A DNA stretch of 64,000 bases from Chionis minor (taxonomy: Eukaryota > Chordata > Aves > Charadriiformes > Chionididae). Positions 37,870 to 50,550 of the stretch are shown here, in pieces. The notes below the pieces were generated by a model. That model had not been told where the DNA came from and did no database searches. It worked only from the letters and a program-made list of their open reading frames with translations. Position numbers and translations under genes: made by a program. The DNA lies in NCBI GenBank assembly GCA_013398295.1, contig VZSF01004751.1, forward strand, positions 248,001 through 312,000. Direction: 5' to 3'. The stretch's first letter is position 1; every line of letters starts with the position of its first letter.

Positions 37870-40800
37870 CACACTTCCCATCTACTTTAAGAGAAAAAAC
37901 CCATTGTGAGACAAGTTAGACCCTAACTGTGGGACAGTTTACCAATGTAGCCCTCCGCTGGCAAACATGCAAGAAATTCCTTTGTGAAAACAGGCAGGTT
38001 TTTTTTAAAAAAAATACACTTTTCCTTTCCAGGTATCACCGAAAATGTCTATCCTGGACACACCTCCATTATTGATACATATAATGACATATATAATGAT
38101 TATTCTGCATATCATTATCCACTGTGGACCTAAATTCCCAGCTTAAAAGCTTTCTGTGGTTTTCAGCATAGAAACTGGAAAAAAAACCCAAACCACCACG
38201 TGCCCTCAGTGACCAATCATGCAGAATAAACAGCAGATACTGATAAACTCTGATTCCAGCCCATAGGCTGGAATGTATCCAAATAAGTCTCTCTGTATAA
38301 CACACAAACGTTGAAGGTCAAAAACTATATGGAGGTAACTCACAAACAGCAAAAGAGAGTGAACCGTACAATAAGGTGTTCATTACAAATAAACCACCTC
38401 CTTTATTGATTAGATACAGATCTCTTAATAAAACACTTCGTAAGTCTTCAAAAGAAGAGAAACAGTCTGTGAAAATGAAGAGAAAAAAACCCTTTTCTTC
38501 TATCGTGGAGAACACTACCAAGGTTTGAGAATATAATACATTGTGCAAAACCGGATTCACCCTCCTACATTAATTTCCAGATTTTGAAAATGCCGACTAG
38601 TTTTTGGACATGTTGACCTAGACTATTAGCTTAGATGATGCATAATCCACCGGATTTTAGCAGTGATTTATGGCCTCAATTATGGAGTTCTACATCAATC
38701 TAGAAATTAATATTTCAGTCTAAACACCCTTTCACATTCTCCACAATATAACTTGTCACTGTTAATCTCCAGCCTTGATATTAAACATCTCCGTGCTATC
38801 AAACTGTAAGTACAACATGTATTATACTTTCTGTGCTGCTGGAAATGATTGAAGACTGAATTGATCGAAAATCTTGATTTATCTTGTCTACAATTTTCAG
38901 TAGTGTGCAGTGATTTATATACCAGAGAAGGTTCTTTGATTAGCTTGCCATAGTCTAGGAAGGCTAAACATTATGGGCATTAAAATTTCAACACAAATGT
39001 TATCTCTGCAGTAAGCACAATAGTGACATCTTGTGCCTATCAATACGTGTATTAACTGAAGTTCTGACACTTCTCAGTAGAGATTTACCTCCAGAGCTTT
39101 GAGGTTTGAGCAATCAATATATAACCTACTTTGATGCAATCCACACACTAAACTACATTAAAATAACATTAGGGCTTGCTTTAAGCTGACAACAGCCAGG
39201 AAATGCAGAGTTAAAGGCAAAAACCCTACCTTTAAGCACTCCTTACGTAATTTCAGATTCTGTAAGCAATGTGTGACTTTGTGGCACAGTAACCAGCTAG
39301 AGCACAATTTCAGTGCCCCAGATTTCTATGTTTTAGCTATGTTAGCTATCACTGTCTTAAACCAACTTTAACAGAACTTTAACAGCCTCTTCTATAAGGC
39401 ATGCAGTGAAGAAATCCATAATGTCCTCTTGAACAGCAGACACCTGACGACAGAAGGACTCCAGTTCTACATTTGCCTCCTTCCTTGACACAAGGTTGTG
39501 GAGCAGCATCTGGGACGCCTTTGCCTTCCTTCTGCTGAGGGTTCCTGAATAGCCCAGCCCAGGAAGGACTCTGGATGCTTGTCCTTACAGCCACCAAAGA
39601 AGGATGGAGATTCAGTCATTTAAGTGTCCTTACAAACACAAATGCACCCTGTGAAATAATCACAGTGCATTAAAATGTTGGTCTTAAAGAATGTTAGATT
39701 AGACATTCAAAGAACTGCCAGTTTTAAGAGACATGCTAAGTCCCTTTATTTGAAATTTGAATCGGTTCTCTTTGCACAAAACTTTTCTAGGATAAGCTCC
39801 ACCAATTACACAGAATTGGGTGAAAACCCCCATTTTGCCCCAAGAGGCAGTTACGTGTGTAGGCTGTTTATACACAGTGCATCCATCCCACCCAGAAATC
39901 GCTCAGAGCTTTGCCATTTAACATCACAGGAACTATATTTTTCCCCCTCTTGTCCGCAAAGAGCCTATTCTGTCACGACAGTAGGACTGCCCATAACCTA
40001 GCTTCAGATGTACAATCTGCTTAAACGTTAATGGCAAAACATACTGCGAGGTAAGAAACACACCAACGGAACAGTATTGATAGAGCTAGCACCTTCTCTC
40101 CCAAGCACCGGGATGCTTTCCAAGCAGGACACCCTGCTCAGCCCTGAAGAACCTTTTGGGAAAAACTCAGAAGCTGGTGAGTGAAATAGTTGTATTTATT
40201 GCACCTTACCGCAGGGAAAAGAAGACAAAAATTGTAGACAAAAAGACCACAGGAATCTGTAAGGTGTGACACAATTAACAAAGTTAAATTCAGCCAGAAG
40301 AGCTGGGTTTGTCTGTTGTGAAAACATCTACTGTGTCACTTGTGCTTCCAGCAGGTTAGGACTGCCAGCTGGGATATGCTAGCAGGCACCCAAAGGGACC
40401 ATGAAACTATTTAAGAGCACCGGCTAGATGTATGATTAACCCAGAAGGAACAAGGCATGACCATATCTTCAGGCCTCTCAGGAACAACAGGGAAACAGTA
40501 TTGTTTCTGCTCACCCTGTAGAAACAATGAAGAAAGCCAACTTGCAAGGCCAGTAGATCCCATAAATGCTCCCGACGTGCCACCCAAAAAACACTAGAAA
40601 AATAAAATGCAACTTGCTGAAATAAAATGTAATTTGCTGAAATCTTCTTCTACTTAGATACTGAGGAGACTGGATGAGTTTTATGTAATACAGTGAGATT
40701 GCAACCCATACGGGTAAAGATGCAAACCAGTCACTACACTGGATGTTCACATAGCCGAAATTTTTACTACTACATACATTAGGTGTATGCATGCTCACCT

Positions 40801-41380
40801 AATAAAACCTCAGTTTTGAACAGCTTCCACTCCCAAGTTTCTCCAACAACAGAGATAACTTAGATAATGTATACGATAACATATAACATTCACATAAAGT
40901 GAAAAAAGATTAAGAACTTTTTTTAAGACTATAAACTCGGTTTTATTTTCTTCTTACGTTAATGTGTACTTTCTGCTTTCATACTTCACCTGTATTAACA
41001 TTTGAGGAAGATAAATGAGACGATGGGTGCTTTTGGCCCAGGATTCATTTGATTGTGTAACTCAGACCTCATTGCAGGTCTGCACTGCAGTCCTCAAACT
41101 CTTTTGTACAGAGCATGCATAATCAGCAGACTTGGATGATTCTGCTAATACCACAGTTAAATGCCTTGAGCAAACACACTATTATAATTTTGCACCAATT
41201 TGAAAATATCCATTTAAATGTTAAATGAAGAGGAACTAATCAATAAAAACATGCATAAAGTCTCTGGGGAAGTACACTGGAAAAGACAACAATAATCTGC
41301 CATTAACATGCAAATAAAGACACAGCAGGAAACAATAAGAGTATTGACTTCACTGTGATACTTTAGGAAGAATGTTTTAC
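37870..41380. other. Unique AT-rich sequence, no gene seen
   Basis: No supported gene, RNA or repeat in about 3.5 kb. Open frames are 108 codons or shorter and unrecognised. Confidence 0.5.
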
Positions 41381-41382
41381 TA

Positions 41383-41515
41383 AAATTTGGGCCAAATTCA
41401 ACTTTGATTTAAATCATTGTAAACACAGGACAGCTCGATTTGACACCGGGGAAACACGGATTCTGCTGATGGGCAAGGCTGACCATAGCCCCCGTGCCGT
41501 AGCTGGTGTAAAGTT
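41383..41515. repeat. Old amniote interspersed-repeat relic
   Basis: AAAATTTGGGCCAAATTCAA, then 'TTGATTTAAATCATTGTAAACACAGGACAGCTC', follows the module 'aatttgggccaaattctgctctcagttacaccagtgtaaac..gattagctc'. I know this module as a dispersed relic in bird, turtle and crocodile DNA. A later 'GCTGGTGTAAAG' (near 41500) fits the same unit. Family name uncertain. Confidence 0.45.
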
Positions 41516-43830
41516 TTTAAATATTTTTAATTAGATTGCCTAAAGAGCTTAGTATCTGAGACTGCATACAAACCAAGTATGGAGTGAAAGGAAGAAGTAA
41601 CATAATGCACAAGTGAAGGCTTGAACTGACCAAGACCTTTTTTTTCCCCTAGTCTACCTAATTTTATTTTATACTACATAAACACTACTATGCATCTATA
41701 GGCCTCTACTTAAGGCTCATGATCTAGTTCCCTGAAACGCACACGTCACAAATAGATATTAAATAAGGGATTATGTCACAAGGAAGAGAGAGAGATAGAC
41801 TGGAAATCTCTCTATCAGAGAAAATAACAACATGGACATGTGGGGAAATGGATTTGGCTGGCTCCAAAGGAAGCTGGAGAAATCATAGGCAAGAGCCGAT
41901 AGAATAGTATCAACAGAAGCGTGAAAAAGGTCAAATGCAAAGCCTGAATTTTTTGAAGCAGAAAAGAATGAGCTCTCTGAAGAATAAAAAAGGTAGAAAG
42001 ATAGGCAAGGCAGGTTTTTGCAGGGGCTGCAACAAAGAAGTGGGATGGACCGGAATAAAGTAAAAAAGCTCATAGCAAGTAGAAAAGTAAGTAGAAAAGC
42101 AAGTAGAAAAGCTCATAATGATAGAGATACAGGAAGAAAGGAGTCTTGAGAACTAGATTGCTAGATGATTTGACAAAAGTTCATCCTCAAATCCACAATT
42201 CATGAAGCCATTGTAACACTGGTAACAGGGTAACACTGGGGTTCTCTTTTACACAACTCAGCTGCAACTGAGCTACTGCCATGCTACTGCCATGGAACTG
42301 AAAACAAAAAGCCCATTCAGGAGTCAGAACCAACACCCGGGAACTCACTGTTAATCCATACTTTTTGCCCTGTGAATGTACAGACTCAGGGATGCTTATT
42401 CCCCCAAGATGCTCCACCTGGAGAGAAAAAAAAAAAGAATGGACTCCAATATGATCAACAACCTTTTGCAATAGGGGTATGAATTAATCACCTCCCTGGC
42501 TTCTTTACCCCACTTGCAAGGGGACACAAAGATGCAAGTTAAACCAGCAGAGTATCCTTGCCAAAACTTCTTTGCCTTCCTTTAGGGACAACTTATTTTC
42601 TTCAAGTGCCAACAGTTACACTTGGGATTACGCTCCCCAATACTTTGGATATAGTAATGTGAGGAGTGTTGAGAACAAAACCCAGAGCCTCCTAAATAAT
42701 CCATTCAGGGGAACATCTTGCCTGACTTTGGAACTATTTGGCTTTTTTTTGCTGCAGCGAAGTGAGTTTGCTCGCAGGTCTGGACATTGGTTAGTGATCT
42801 GTCTTCCATAGTTCACTAGCAAAAACCAGACCAAATAGGTTGGTCCCTACCTGAGAACGTAAAGCAAGTGGAGACTCCTTGTTTCTTTTCTTATTTCTTT
42901 ATACAAGCTGTCACAGCCTCCCTTAAACAAAACCTCTATAGTTACACAATATTTCAGTAATTGCTACCTAATTTATCCATTTGACAAATCTTACTTTGGA
43001 TGCTCAGCCCATCTCATACACCTGATCTCAGTGAAACCTTTAAATTTAGCCTGAGGATAAAATATTGAGTACTGTTCCTATTTATACACTTCTGTGACCA
43101 CACTAAGGAAAAAAAAAAAAGAAAAAAATTCACCTGATGAATCAGAGGGAAGGAGCACTGGCATTGGCCCATGCTCTGATCTCACTCAAGCCAGCCTGCT
43201 GCCTGATTAATGAGTTGTGATATCATAGTCTGTGAGGAAGCATACATAAGTGGCAAGGAGAAGAATAGCACCAGACACTGTTCAGACTGTCTCTGTCCAA
43301 ATCTGAGGAATAATAATAATAAAAAAAAAAAACCAAGTTATATACAGGTTCCTATAAAGGAAGAAGGAAATCCTTCATATATCAAGGCTGCTGGATTTTT
43401 GGAGGGTCATTTGGTGGGGGTTTTTTTCCAATAAAGATATATAAACTAGTCCTTTCCCCAAAGTGCAGAAGATTTTTATGAAAGCGCTTTAAACCATTAG
43501 TAGTTACTGGAAAAACAAAGGGCATTTTTTAACCTCAAGAAGTAATTGCGGCTGACAGCTTTTAAAATTGCTTTGTGTTTTGCTTATAAACTGGCAAAAG
43601 GAATATCCACAGTTTCTCAGAGAAAGATGTTTCTCACAGCTATTGAAAACGAAAACTGGTGTGTCAGGGGAGAAGGATATTTCAAGGTCAGAGCTGGTCA
43701 ATGGAGACTCGTTTCTGTCTTTTATGATGAATTTCTTAATAATTTTCAAATATGGTATCCAGTTGCTGAAGTTTTCATCTAGCCCTACTGGCCCTTGGAG
43801 TTTGTAAGAGACTATGAAGAGAAGAAATAA
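41516..43830. other. Unique AT-rich sequence with a small tandem repeat
   Basis: No gene seen. Three near-identical AAGTAGAAAAGC-type 12-bp units lie at 42077-42112. They are bounded on both sides by the 11-mer AAAAGCTCATA (42064-42074 and 42107-42117). Adenine runs occur at about 42425 and 43108-43119. Confidence 0.55.
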
Positions 43831-43837
43831 ATATTTT

Positions 43838-44040
43838 CCGGTTAGATTATTGGACTGGGATTCAGGACTGCATTTATCGCTGGGTCTTCCACAGATTTCC
43901 TAAATTACTTTGGAGAAATTTTTTCCACCACATCTCAGAGTTCCAGCTGCAAAACACAGACAATACAATAGGAGTGTTTTGCACTACATTCATTAAAACA
44001 TACACAAGGACCACAGATATTTGATCGTGTTTATATGACA
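43838..44040 (+). repeat. MIR-like CORE-SINE
   Basis: This is the best-preserved old SINE in the window. It begins with a tRNA-like head, GGTTAGATTATTGGACTGGG, followed by 'ATTCAGGA..TGCATTTATCGCTGGGTCTTCCACAGATTT' (pattern 'gttagagcactggactgggagtcagga..tctggctctgccactgactt'). It then has 'CATCTCAGAGTTCCAGCTGCAAAACACAGACAATAC' (pattern 'cctctgcctcagtttccccatctgtaaaatggggataatac') and a diverged 'GTTTTGCACTACATTCATTAAAACAT' tail. The order of blocks along the whole element is right. The copy is immobile and predates birds. Confidence 0.65.
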
Positions 44041-44341
44041 GTCGCAAGGCCCTCACTTGTGCCCTTGTATTAAACTTTCTCAATAACAGTGCAGTGGTCA
44101 CGAGCTCTTCATCAGTTCTGCTCCCTATTTGACTGTAAGTGGCGAGCAAAGACATGTGAAAAGTATGTGGAGAACATGTCCTTGGCATGCGAATATCCCC
44201 AGGTTCTGCTAACTGCTGCTGTCGCTGCTTCCGCCACTTGGGACATGAAGCTATTGGACATCAAGGACAGCTGGAAGGAACGCACCAAATATCTGGAAAA
44301 GGAGTTTTTGAAAGCTGCATTTGGGGAAGCAGTTCCCTGGG

Positions 44342-44427
44342 CATCCATCCATCCATCCAACTAACTATCTATCTATCTATCTATCTGTCTATCCATCCTT
44401 TTATCCTTCTATCTATCTTTCTATCTC
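44342..44427. repeat. (ATCC)n/(ATCT)n microsatellite
   Basis: ATCC units at 44343-44358 pass into ATCT units at about 44365-44385, and then into imperfect ATCC/TTCT units up to about 44427. This is a compound tetranucleotide microsatellite with interruptions. It lies about 300 bp to the right of the MIR-like SINE. Open frames across it give artificial I/Y/L/S repeats. Confidence 0.9.
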
Positions 44428-44429
44428 AT

Positions 44430-46760
44430 TAAACTAGAACCGGGGAATAAGCATGCTGGTAGGGTGGCATCCATATATCCCTGCTAACAGGCCCTGGGCA
44501 GCAGTTGGAAGAAGATGGCTAAGAACTGGGCTGGTAAAGAACGATCCCTCTCCAAACATACGCTCTCAAACATTTGACAAGCTATGACTTTGGGGCTTCC
44601 TCCAGATGTCCTGCAGGCTCTCCCCACAGTCATTTTGGTGATGTCTCACCAGAAAGGGAGCAAGTTCTGCTACAACAGAAGGATTCAAGCCAGAGAACAT
44701 CCCCTCATGCAGCAGGGAAGAACAATAGTGTTCCTACCACAGGTTTTATTTCCTAGGATTTCCCCACAACTTAGCAAAAGGCAGTCACTTAGAGTAAGTT
44801 ATGGAGCCAATGTGAATAAGAAGGGACTTCTTGGACCCTTCTTGAAACCCTCAGCAGAAAAAAACCATGTTTTTTAATTAACATTTTAAGGGCATCCTTA
44901 AAATCTTGCAAACTGTACCCAGTTATGTCAGTGAAGATGTCATAGTCTTCCATGGAAGTATGTGGAAACAAAAAAAAATGTAGCATGAGGGCCTTCTTTT
45001 TACTTTGTATTAGAAAAACGATAGACCCAAACTCCATATGCAAATTAATATAAACACAATAATGCTACATATAAGTCTAGCGGATAGGTAATATCTTTCC
45101 TTAAAACTAACCAGTTTCCAGGGATTGATTTTTACCATAGAGATTCCAGTTTATAGCACCATTTTTCTAAGTGATTCTCTGCACTACAGTATAATTTAGA
45201 TGATGGATCCCTCTCAATTACTGTCCATTAGAAGACAGGAAAACATTAAGTTCAAGTGAGTATTGTGAGAATTATGGGTTACCCTTTAAGTGAAGAGATT
45301 GTAAGTGAAAATTAATTTTAACATGTTCATTTCTGATGTTGTGTAGCATGATTTTGAGCAAAAAAGCTTTCCTACAAAAATTATTTTTTCAAGTAAAAGC
45401 ATCTTTCATAAACGGAAAAAACACAGTGGAGCACAGTAAAGCCATCTAACTGCAAAGGTCCTCCAACAGCAAAAATTGCAAAGTACTTCACGTGGCTTCC
45501 CTAACTTATTTTGAAGGAACCCTGCACCATGAGCTGGAGGATGGCTGGTATATGGTGCAGATGTTCTGAGCATGCAGATGTTAAAGGGCTTTGAAAGAGC
45601 ACAAGTGTTGTCCAGCACAGGGATAGCACCTTCAAGAAACACACTGGTGTTGCATGTGTGCATGTTGTATACACCAAAGTGGAAGCTGAAGGCTCTTGCC
45701 TACAGACATTGTACAGATAAAGAGTACAATTTTAAACCAACTCACTAAATTTTAAACTAAACTTTTCCCTGGGCAAATTCCACATTTGCTCATAGACACG
45801 TCTAGTATTCACAGCTCTTTGCTTTAGTTACCTATTTATCAAATTTGCTTAGGAAGTTCAGAAAGCCAACTTGAAAAATGCAACCCCTCATATATTCTTC
45901 ATTCTGAGACTAATTTATACACATAACATGACCATCATGCATTTGAATGGCATTTCTCTGACCTGCTTTTTCAAACTAGGCTAAACAAACTTGAGGATTC
46001 TTTCAGACTGAGTATTTTTTCTAATTGACAGTATAGTTTAATAAGAAACATCAGTTGTTCACCCTTTGAATATTACTGGAATAACTTCCCCAATACTACT
46101 AGAGAATAAAATCTTTCTCCCTCTGTGGAGACCCATGTGGAAACAAGAGGAGATGAACATTTTGCATGACACAAAGAACAATTGCTCTGCAGCTGCTGTC
46201 ATGACCCTCAGGCTACACTAGAGTCATGGCCCACTTCTTTTCTCCTATAGGGATCTTTTGGTTAATGTATCCATTTAGTACACAGCCCAAGTATAAATCC
46301 TATTTTATGCCAACTTAGTGAGAATTTCATAGCAGGTTGCTACCTATCTGTGCAGCCAGCACATCCCCATACAATAAAATACCTGCATTTAAGCCCTTTC
46401 TGGCACTATATGAAATCCGAGGGTTTGTGTGGTGAAATCTGTGTCCTCATGATGTGATTGATAAAACTCCTAGAGCCAGGAAGACACCATAGGTCCACTT
46501 CTTTGTTTAGGGTATCTGGAAGGCATGGCTTGGTCTGCCTATGTAATAATTTTGTTAATATTCAATAGTTAACATTCAATGGCTTTCAGAACTGACAGGT
46601 AATACCAAATATTCCTAGGAATACAATGCAAACACGAGAGTCCATGATGTGCATGCATAGTCAGCGTTATGGTTTGAGAAACCCACAACAATTTATTGTC
46701 ATTTAGACAATTATTCTTTCACTCAATGATCCCTCTCCACCCAGGAAGGGGAATTGGGAA
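44430..46760. other. Unique AT-rich sequence, no gene seen
   Basis: No supported gene, RNA or repeat. Open frames are under 100 codons and unrecognised. Confidence 0.5.
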
Positions 46761-46764
46761 GAAA

Positions 46765-47250
46765 ACAAGGAAACCTGACGATTGAAAGATAAACAGATTT
46801 AATAGGATAGAACCAGATAGTTAACAGTACTAACACTAAAGAACCCATATTGATCCAAATACCCCTATATACACTATACAAGGGTGATGCTCAGCCACCT
46901 GTATCAGTAGTAAGCCGTGCACTCCCAGCAGTGGACAGTAAATGTTGGACACTGTGAGCTCTACAGCTTCAGGAGGAAGGGAAAGGCTCAGGGGTTTGGC
47001 ACCAGGGCAAGAAGTCCTCTGGATCGCTGCCATCAAGGGGGAGCAAACTTCGCAGCAACCTTTCTAATTTATATTGAATGTGGTGTTCATGGTATGAAAT
47101 AATCTTGTTGGCAGCTTGGGTCAAGTGCCCAAGTCTCGCTCCTCTTCATCCCTGCACCTGGCAAGCTCAAAAACACTGAGACCTTGAGACCCACACACCG
47201 GCTATAAAGTAAATATCTTCACAAATTCAGACACTAGGGTCTTCCAAAAA
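46765..47250. repeat. Remnant of a bird LTR retroelement (ERV-type)
   Basis: The block order matches an LTR-related repeat I know as common across bird genomes. 'AGATTTAATAGGATAGAACC' and 'AACAGTACTAACACTAA' come first, then 'CAAGGGTGATGCTCAGCCACC', a GC-richer middle, then 'TTATATTGAATGTGGTGTTC', 'ATGGTATGAAATAATCTTGT' and 'TGGCAGCTTGGGTCAAGTGCCC...CTCGCTCCTCTTCATCCCTGCACCTGGCA'. Only a fragment is present: I see no gag, pol or env reading frame and no partner LTR nearby. Divergence is considerable, so it is an old copy. Subfamily and orientation cannot be fixed by eye. Confidence 0.55.
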
Positions 47251-50190
47251 TATAGCTTTCCCAAGCATTAGAAGAGAAATTAGTCCTGTGTCACTTAAAC
47301 CAGGACACTCAGCCATCAATGTTGTCCATGATTTGTACTCTCATGGTACCTTTCATGTGAAGCCCTTCACCAGGACTAGTGAAGCCCTCACAGCACGTCA
47401 ATGAAGATGGCAGAGCTCTCAACAGCTAGCACTGAATATAAAAGCATGTTACAGAAAAGGGAAAAGTCCTGATGCAGGGTGAAAAGTTGGCCTTTTCAAG
47501 GCCAAAAGATGTTTTCATTTCAACTTAAATAGAAACAGGAATTGAGCTCATTTGCTTTCTATCTTTTTTTTCCTTTTAACCTATGAAACCGAGGGTCCTT
47601 TCTACTCCTCCTCCTCTCCTTTTGGCTGTACTCCAGCTCCTACACATGCAACAGGGATTGATGACAATAAAATATGCTGGTATTGAAAATCTGCCCATTA
47701 TTAATAAGGTGAATGACTCATTACTCTTTCAATATGATGTTAACATCAGAATAAAACTAGTCTTTTATTGCTATGGGGTTTTTGTTTGTTTACTTCTGGG
47801 CTCTGTTGCTCTTGCCAATGGTTTAGATCTCTAAGAAAGTGAGATCATCACAAGCGCTGCTGCAGCGACACCAGTTTGACCCCTGTCCATTCCAGACAGT
47901 GACAGTTTTTCCATTCTTCTGAATTGGAGCGGGATCAACCCCACTGTAAATCACTAGGAACATCCACGTCCTCCCGTTGTTGTTTCACAGCATCAGATTA
48001 GGACTCCTCCATAACTGTACAATCCATTGAGGGTTCAACATACACATATGCTAGATGTAGATTTCTTTAAAGTCTTTATATAAAAGGTAGCAAATGCAAA
48101 GTCTATAATGCTGCCACATAACAGTCCAGGCTGGTTTGAGTGGCTACAAAGCCTTCCTTTCCCTTCCTCCCCGAATCCCAGTGCTCACTAAATGCGTATT
48201 TAGAGTGAATGCAAAACGAGAGTAAGAGGGAGAGCAGAGGTTGAGACCAAGAACGCACTGAGATGGTGATGGCAAACCGCACAGCACCCAAGTATTCATC
48301 AGTAGTTGAAGAATGACATTCTATCATCAAATTAAAACTGGAATATTAAGTTTTCGGGATCGTGTCGCTTGAAGCAGTTTCTCAAATCTGTGGTCAGGAT
48401 ATTTTTGTTCAAGTGACCTCTGTTTACCAAGTCCTTATGCCTACAAGTGACTGCTGTGTATGTTACGCTCTTTGACTTCCGGACTGTCCAAAACCAAAGA
48501 CATTATAAAATTTTGAATCATGGAATTTAATTTCACCCTGCACTGGAAAGAAGATGCAAACACATTAAGATTTCCATTTTTAAAAAAAATGAGAGTCAAG
48601 AAACTCTAGCTGAGTAGAGCAGGTACTTCTCTGGGACACAGGAAACCTACCCTCAAGGACACACGCAGCATTTATCCAGGCAGGTCTTGTGTCTTTGCCT
48701 ACCTTCCCCCAGATAAACCTGGTGAGCAAACTGCAGTCTTCCTCTTCGTTATGATAAAGCCGATACTGCTTGTTATAGAAAAGCTTTGTCATTAAGTTAA
48801 AATATGAGAGGAAACTTCCCAGGCTGTAACTGAAATGAAGCAGTTGAATATCTGGCAAAACCCATACATCAGAAACCCTGCCTCTAAAATTGATACTTCT
48901 TTCTCCTCCTTATGCCAGAAACCTAAGAATTCCTTCCTTCTACCAAATTGCAGGAAACATCTCGTCTCATTAATGCCACTCTTTCCTAGAACCTTTTAAA
49001 TATATATTTTTCATTAAAATTCTAATTCTTGATAAACTGAAAGCAAGATCTGGTGACAAAGAGGTTATAATTAATCTAGCAAGAGCAGTCAGAGAAATCC
49101 ATGTAATTGAAGGCGAATGTATGAATGAGGAGACTAATGCTACAGAACTTCCAAAGTCTTTTCTGTGGAATTAATACTACAGAGACCCATAAAAGATTAA
49201 TCAAGATAAGCAATCAATAACTTCTCAAGTGCTAATAAGCACTGCCATGTTCCATGATATGTTGAGCAGTTTATCATGTTTAACCATATGAAGATTTATA
49301 GAAAATCCATTGTTAAAACCAAAGGATGAGGTAATGCACCACTTAGTAAATGAAGTGCAATTAAAATTTATGCTTGATATTACGCATTCAAAAGATCTGT
49401 AAAAATCATTTTGATTTCCTCTTTTTAAAGAAAAGAAATTAAGGTACTAGTTGCACTGTTCAGTCAGTAGTCCTGGGAGAACAGCGAAGACAGCAATGGT
49501 ATTCTTCAAGTTAATATCTACTTTCAAGTGAAAGGTGATGAAATAGCCTTAAGAAATTGTTAAGCTCTCTTCTCACTTCATTTTACTCAGTGATCAAACT
49601 TTGCTTGAAAATTTTGAAAGTTAAATAGAATACCTATTAGGGACATAAAGGTCTCTGCTATCCATCAATCTGATAGATTTGCAGGTCAGATGAGCGAGTG
49701 ACTTAATGGCTAATTAATAGTCCATAAACTACAGGTCTTGACCTTAGGGTCACTGTGACAGAACTCCACACTACAGCATATTATTAATTAAAACGATCAT
49801 ATTATGTATTTAGTAAATCAATTGCTTAACAATATTAAGATCTCAAATGTATTTACATGATTTTTTATTTATTTATATGTCATTGGGCAGCAGATATCTC
49901 CTGACAACCATACCATAAGCATCCTTAGTAAGCTTAAAGTTACAGTAATAGAATGTATACCCATATTTTCCTTTATATGTAGCTATTGTTTGTCTGGTTT
50001 TAGTTTTATTTGGGGGAATACTTTGTAAGTGAGATTCCCCTCCAAAGCTCGGCAAAAGTTTTAGTTTAAAAATCTTTATGATCATAGACATTCCATACAA
50101 AAAAAGGTTAAGATCCTGTCTGCTTCCTTGATAAATTGCTGACTCTTAAAAGGTTTGTATTAAAAGCAGTAACTTAATTAAAAGCAAATG
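47251..50190. other. Unique, strongly AT-rich sequence, no gene seen
   Basis: 47250-48900 holds no recognised feature. 48960-50100 is AT-rich and free of recognisable repeats and long homopolymers, a texture often seen in conserved non-coding elements of gene deserts. That is only an impression. Open frames are all under 95 codons. Confidence 0.45.
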
Positions 50191-50239
50191 ACTGTCCCCT
50201 TATAGGACTGAGGATCATCACACTGCTGATAGGAGCCGT

Positions 50240-50380
50240 ATACGGAAAGAGAGGAAGGACGAGCTTGGGTGCCTTCATGGACACATAAAAAGACTAGCAT
50301 GAAGAGGAATTGAATCCAAGGCTCTGGCAACTCAAGAGAATGCCTAGTGATTAGTACTCATCCTGTTTCATAAGATGAAC
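50240..50380 (-). repeat. MIR-like CORE-SINE relic
   Basis: On the plus strand, GAAGAGGAATTGAATCCAAG, then 'GCTCTGGCAACTCAAGAGAATGCCTAGTGATTAGTACTCATCCTGTTTC', parallels the reverse complement of the SINE head region ('gccaggaattgaacccagatctcctgactcccagtccaatgcctaacccactagaccatcctgcctc'). The order and spacing fit well. The left edge is uncertain. Confidence 0.5.
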
Positions 50381-50484
50381 TCTTTAATTTCATCACTACT
50401 GCTCGCAAGGAGGGGTATATTCATGTGTCCAGATGTACATGCTTTGAATCGCCCTCTGGAGGTACCTGCTACTCGCCCCTAACA

Positions 50485-50550
50485 TGGGAAACCAAAGTTC
50501 CTAACTTCTGGTGTCCTAAATGACACCTAAATTAGATGCCTTAAATAAAC
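50485..50550. repeat. Possible old amniote repeat relic
   Basis: CTAACTTCTGGTGTCCTAAATGACACCTAAATTAGATGCCT is reminiscent of the 'ggtgcctaaat..cacctaaattaggtgcc' module of old amniote dispersed repeats. It is short and uncertain. Confidence 0.3.

Noticed and set aside
44342..44427. Regular short repeats considered as a CRISPR-like array
   Set aside because: These are contiguous tetranucleotide units without spacers, i.e. a microsatellite in eukaryotic DNA.
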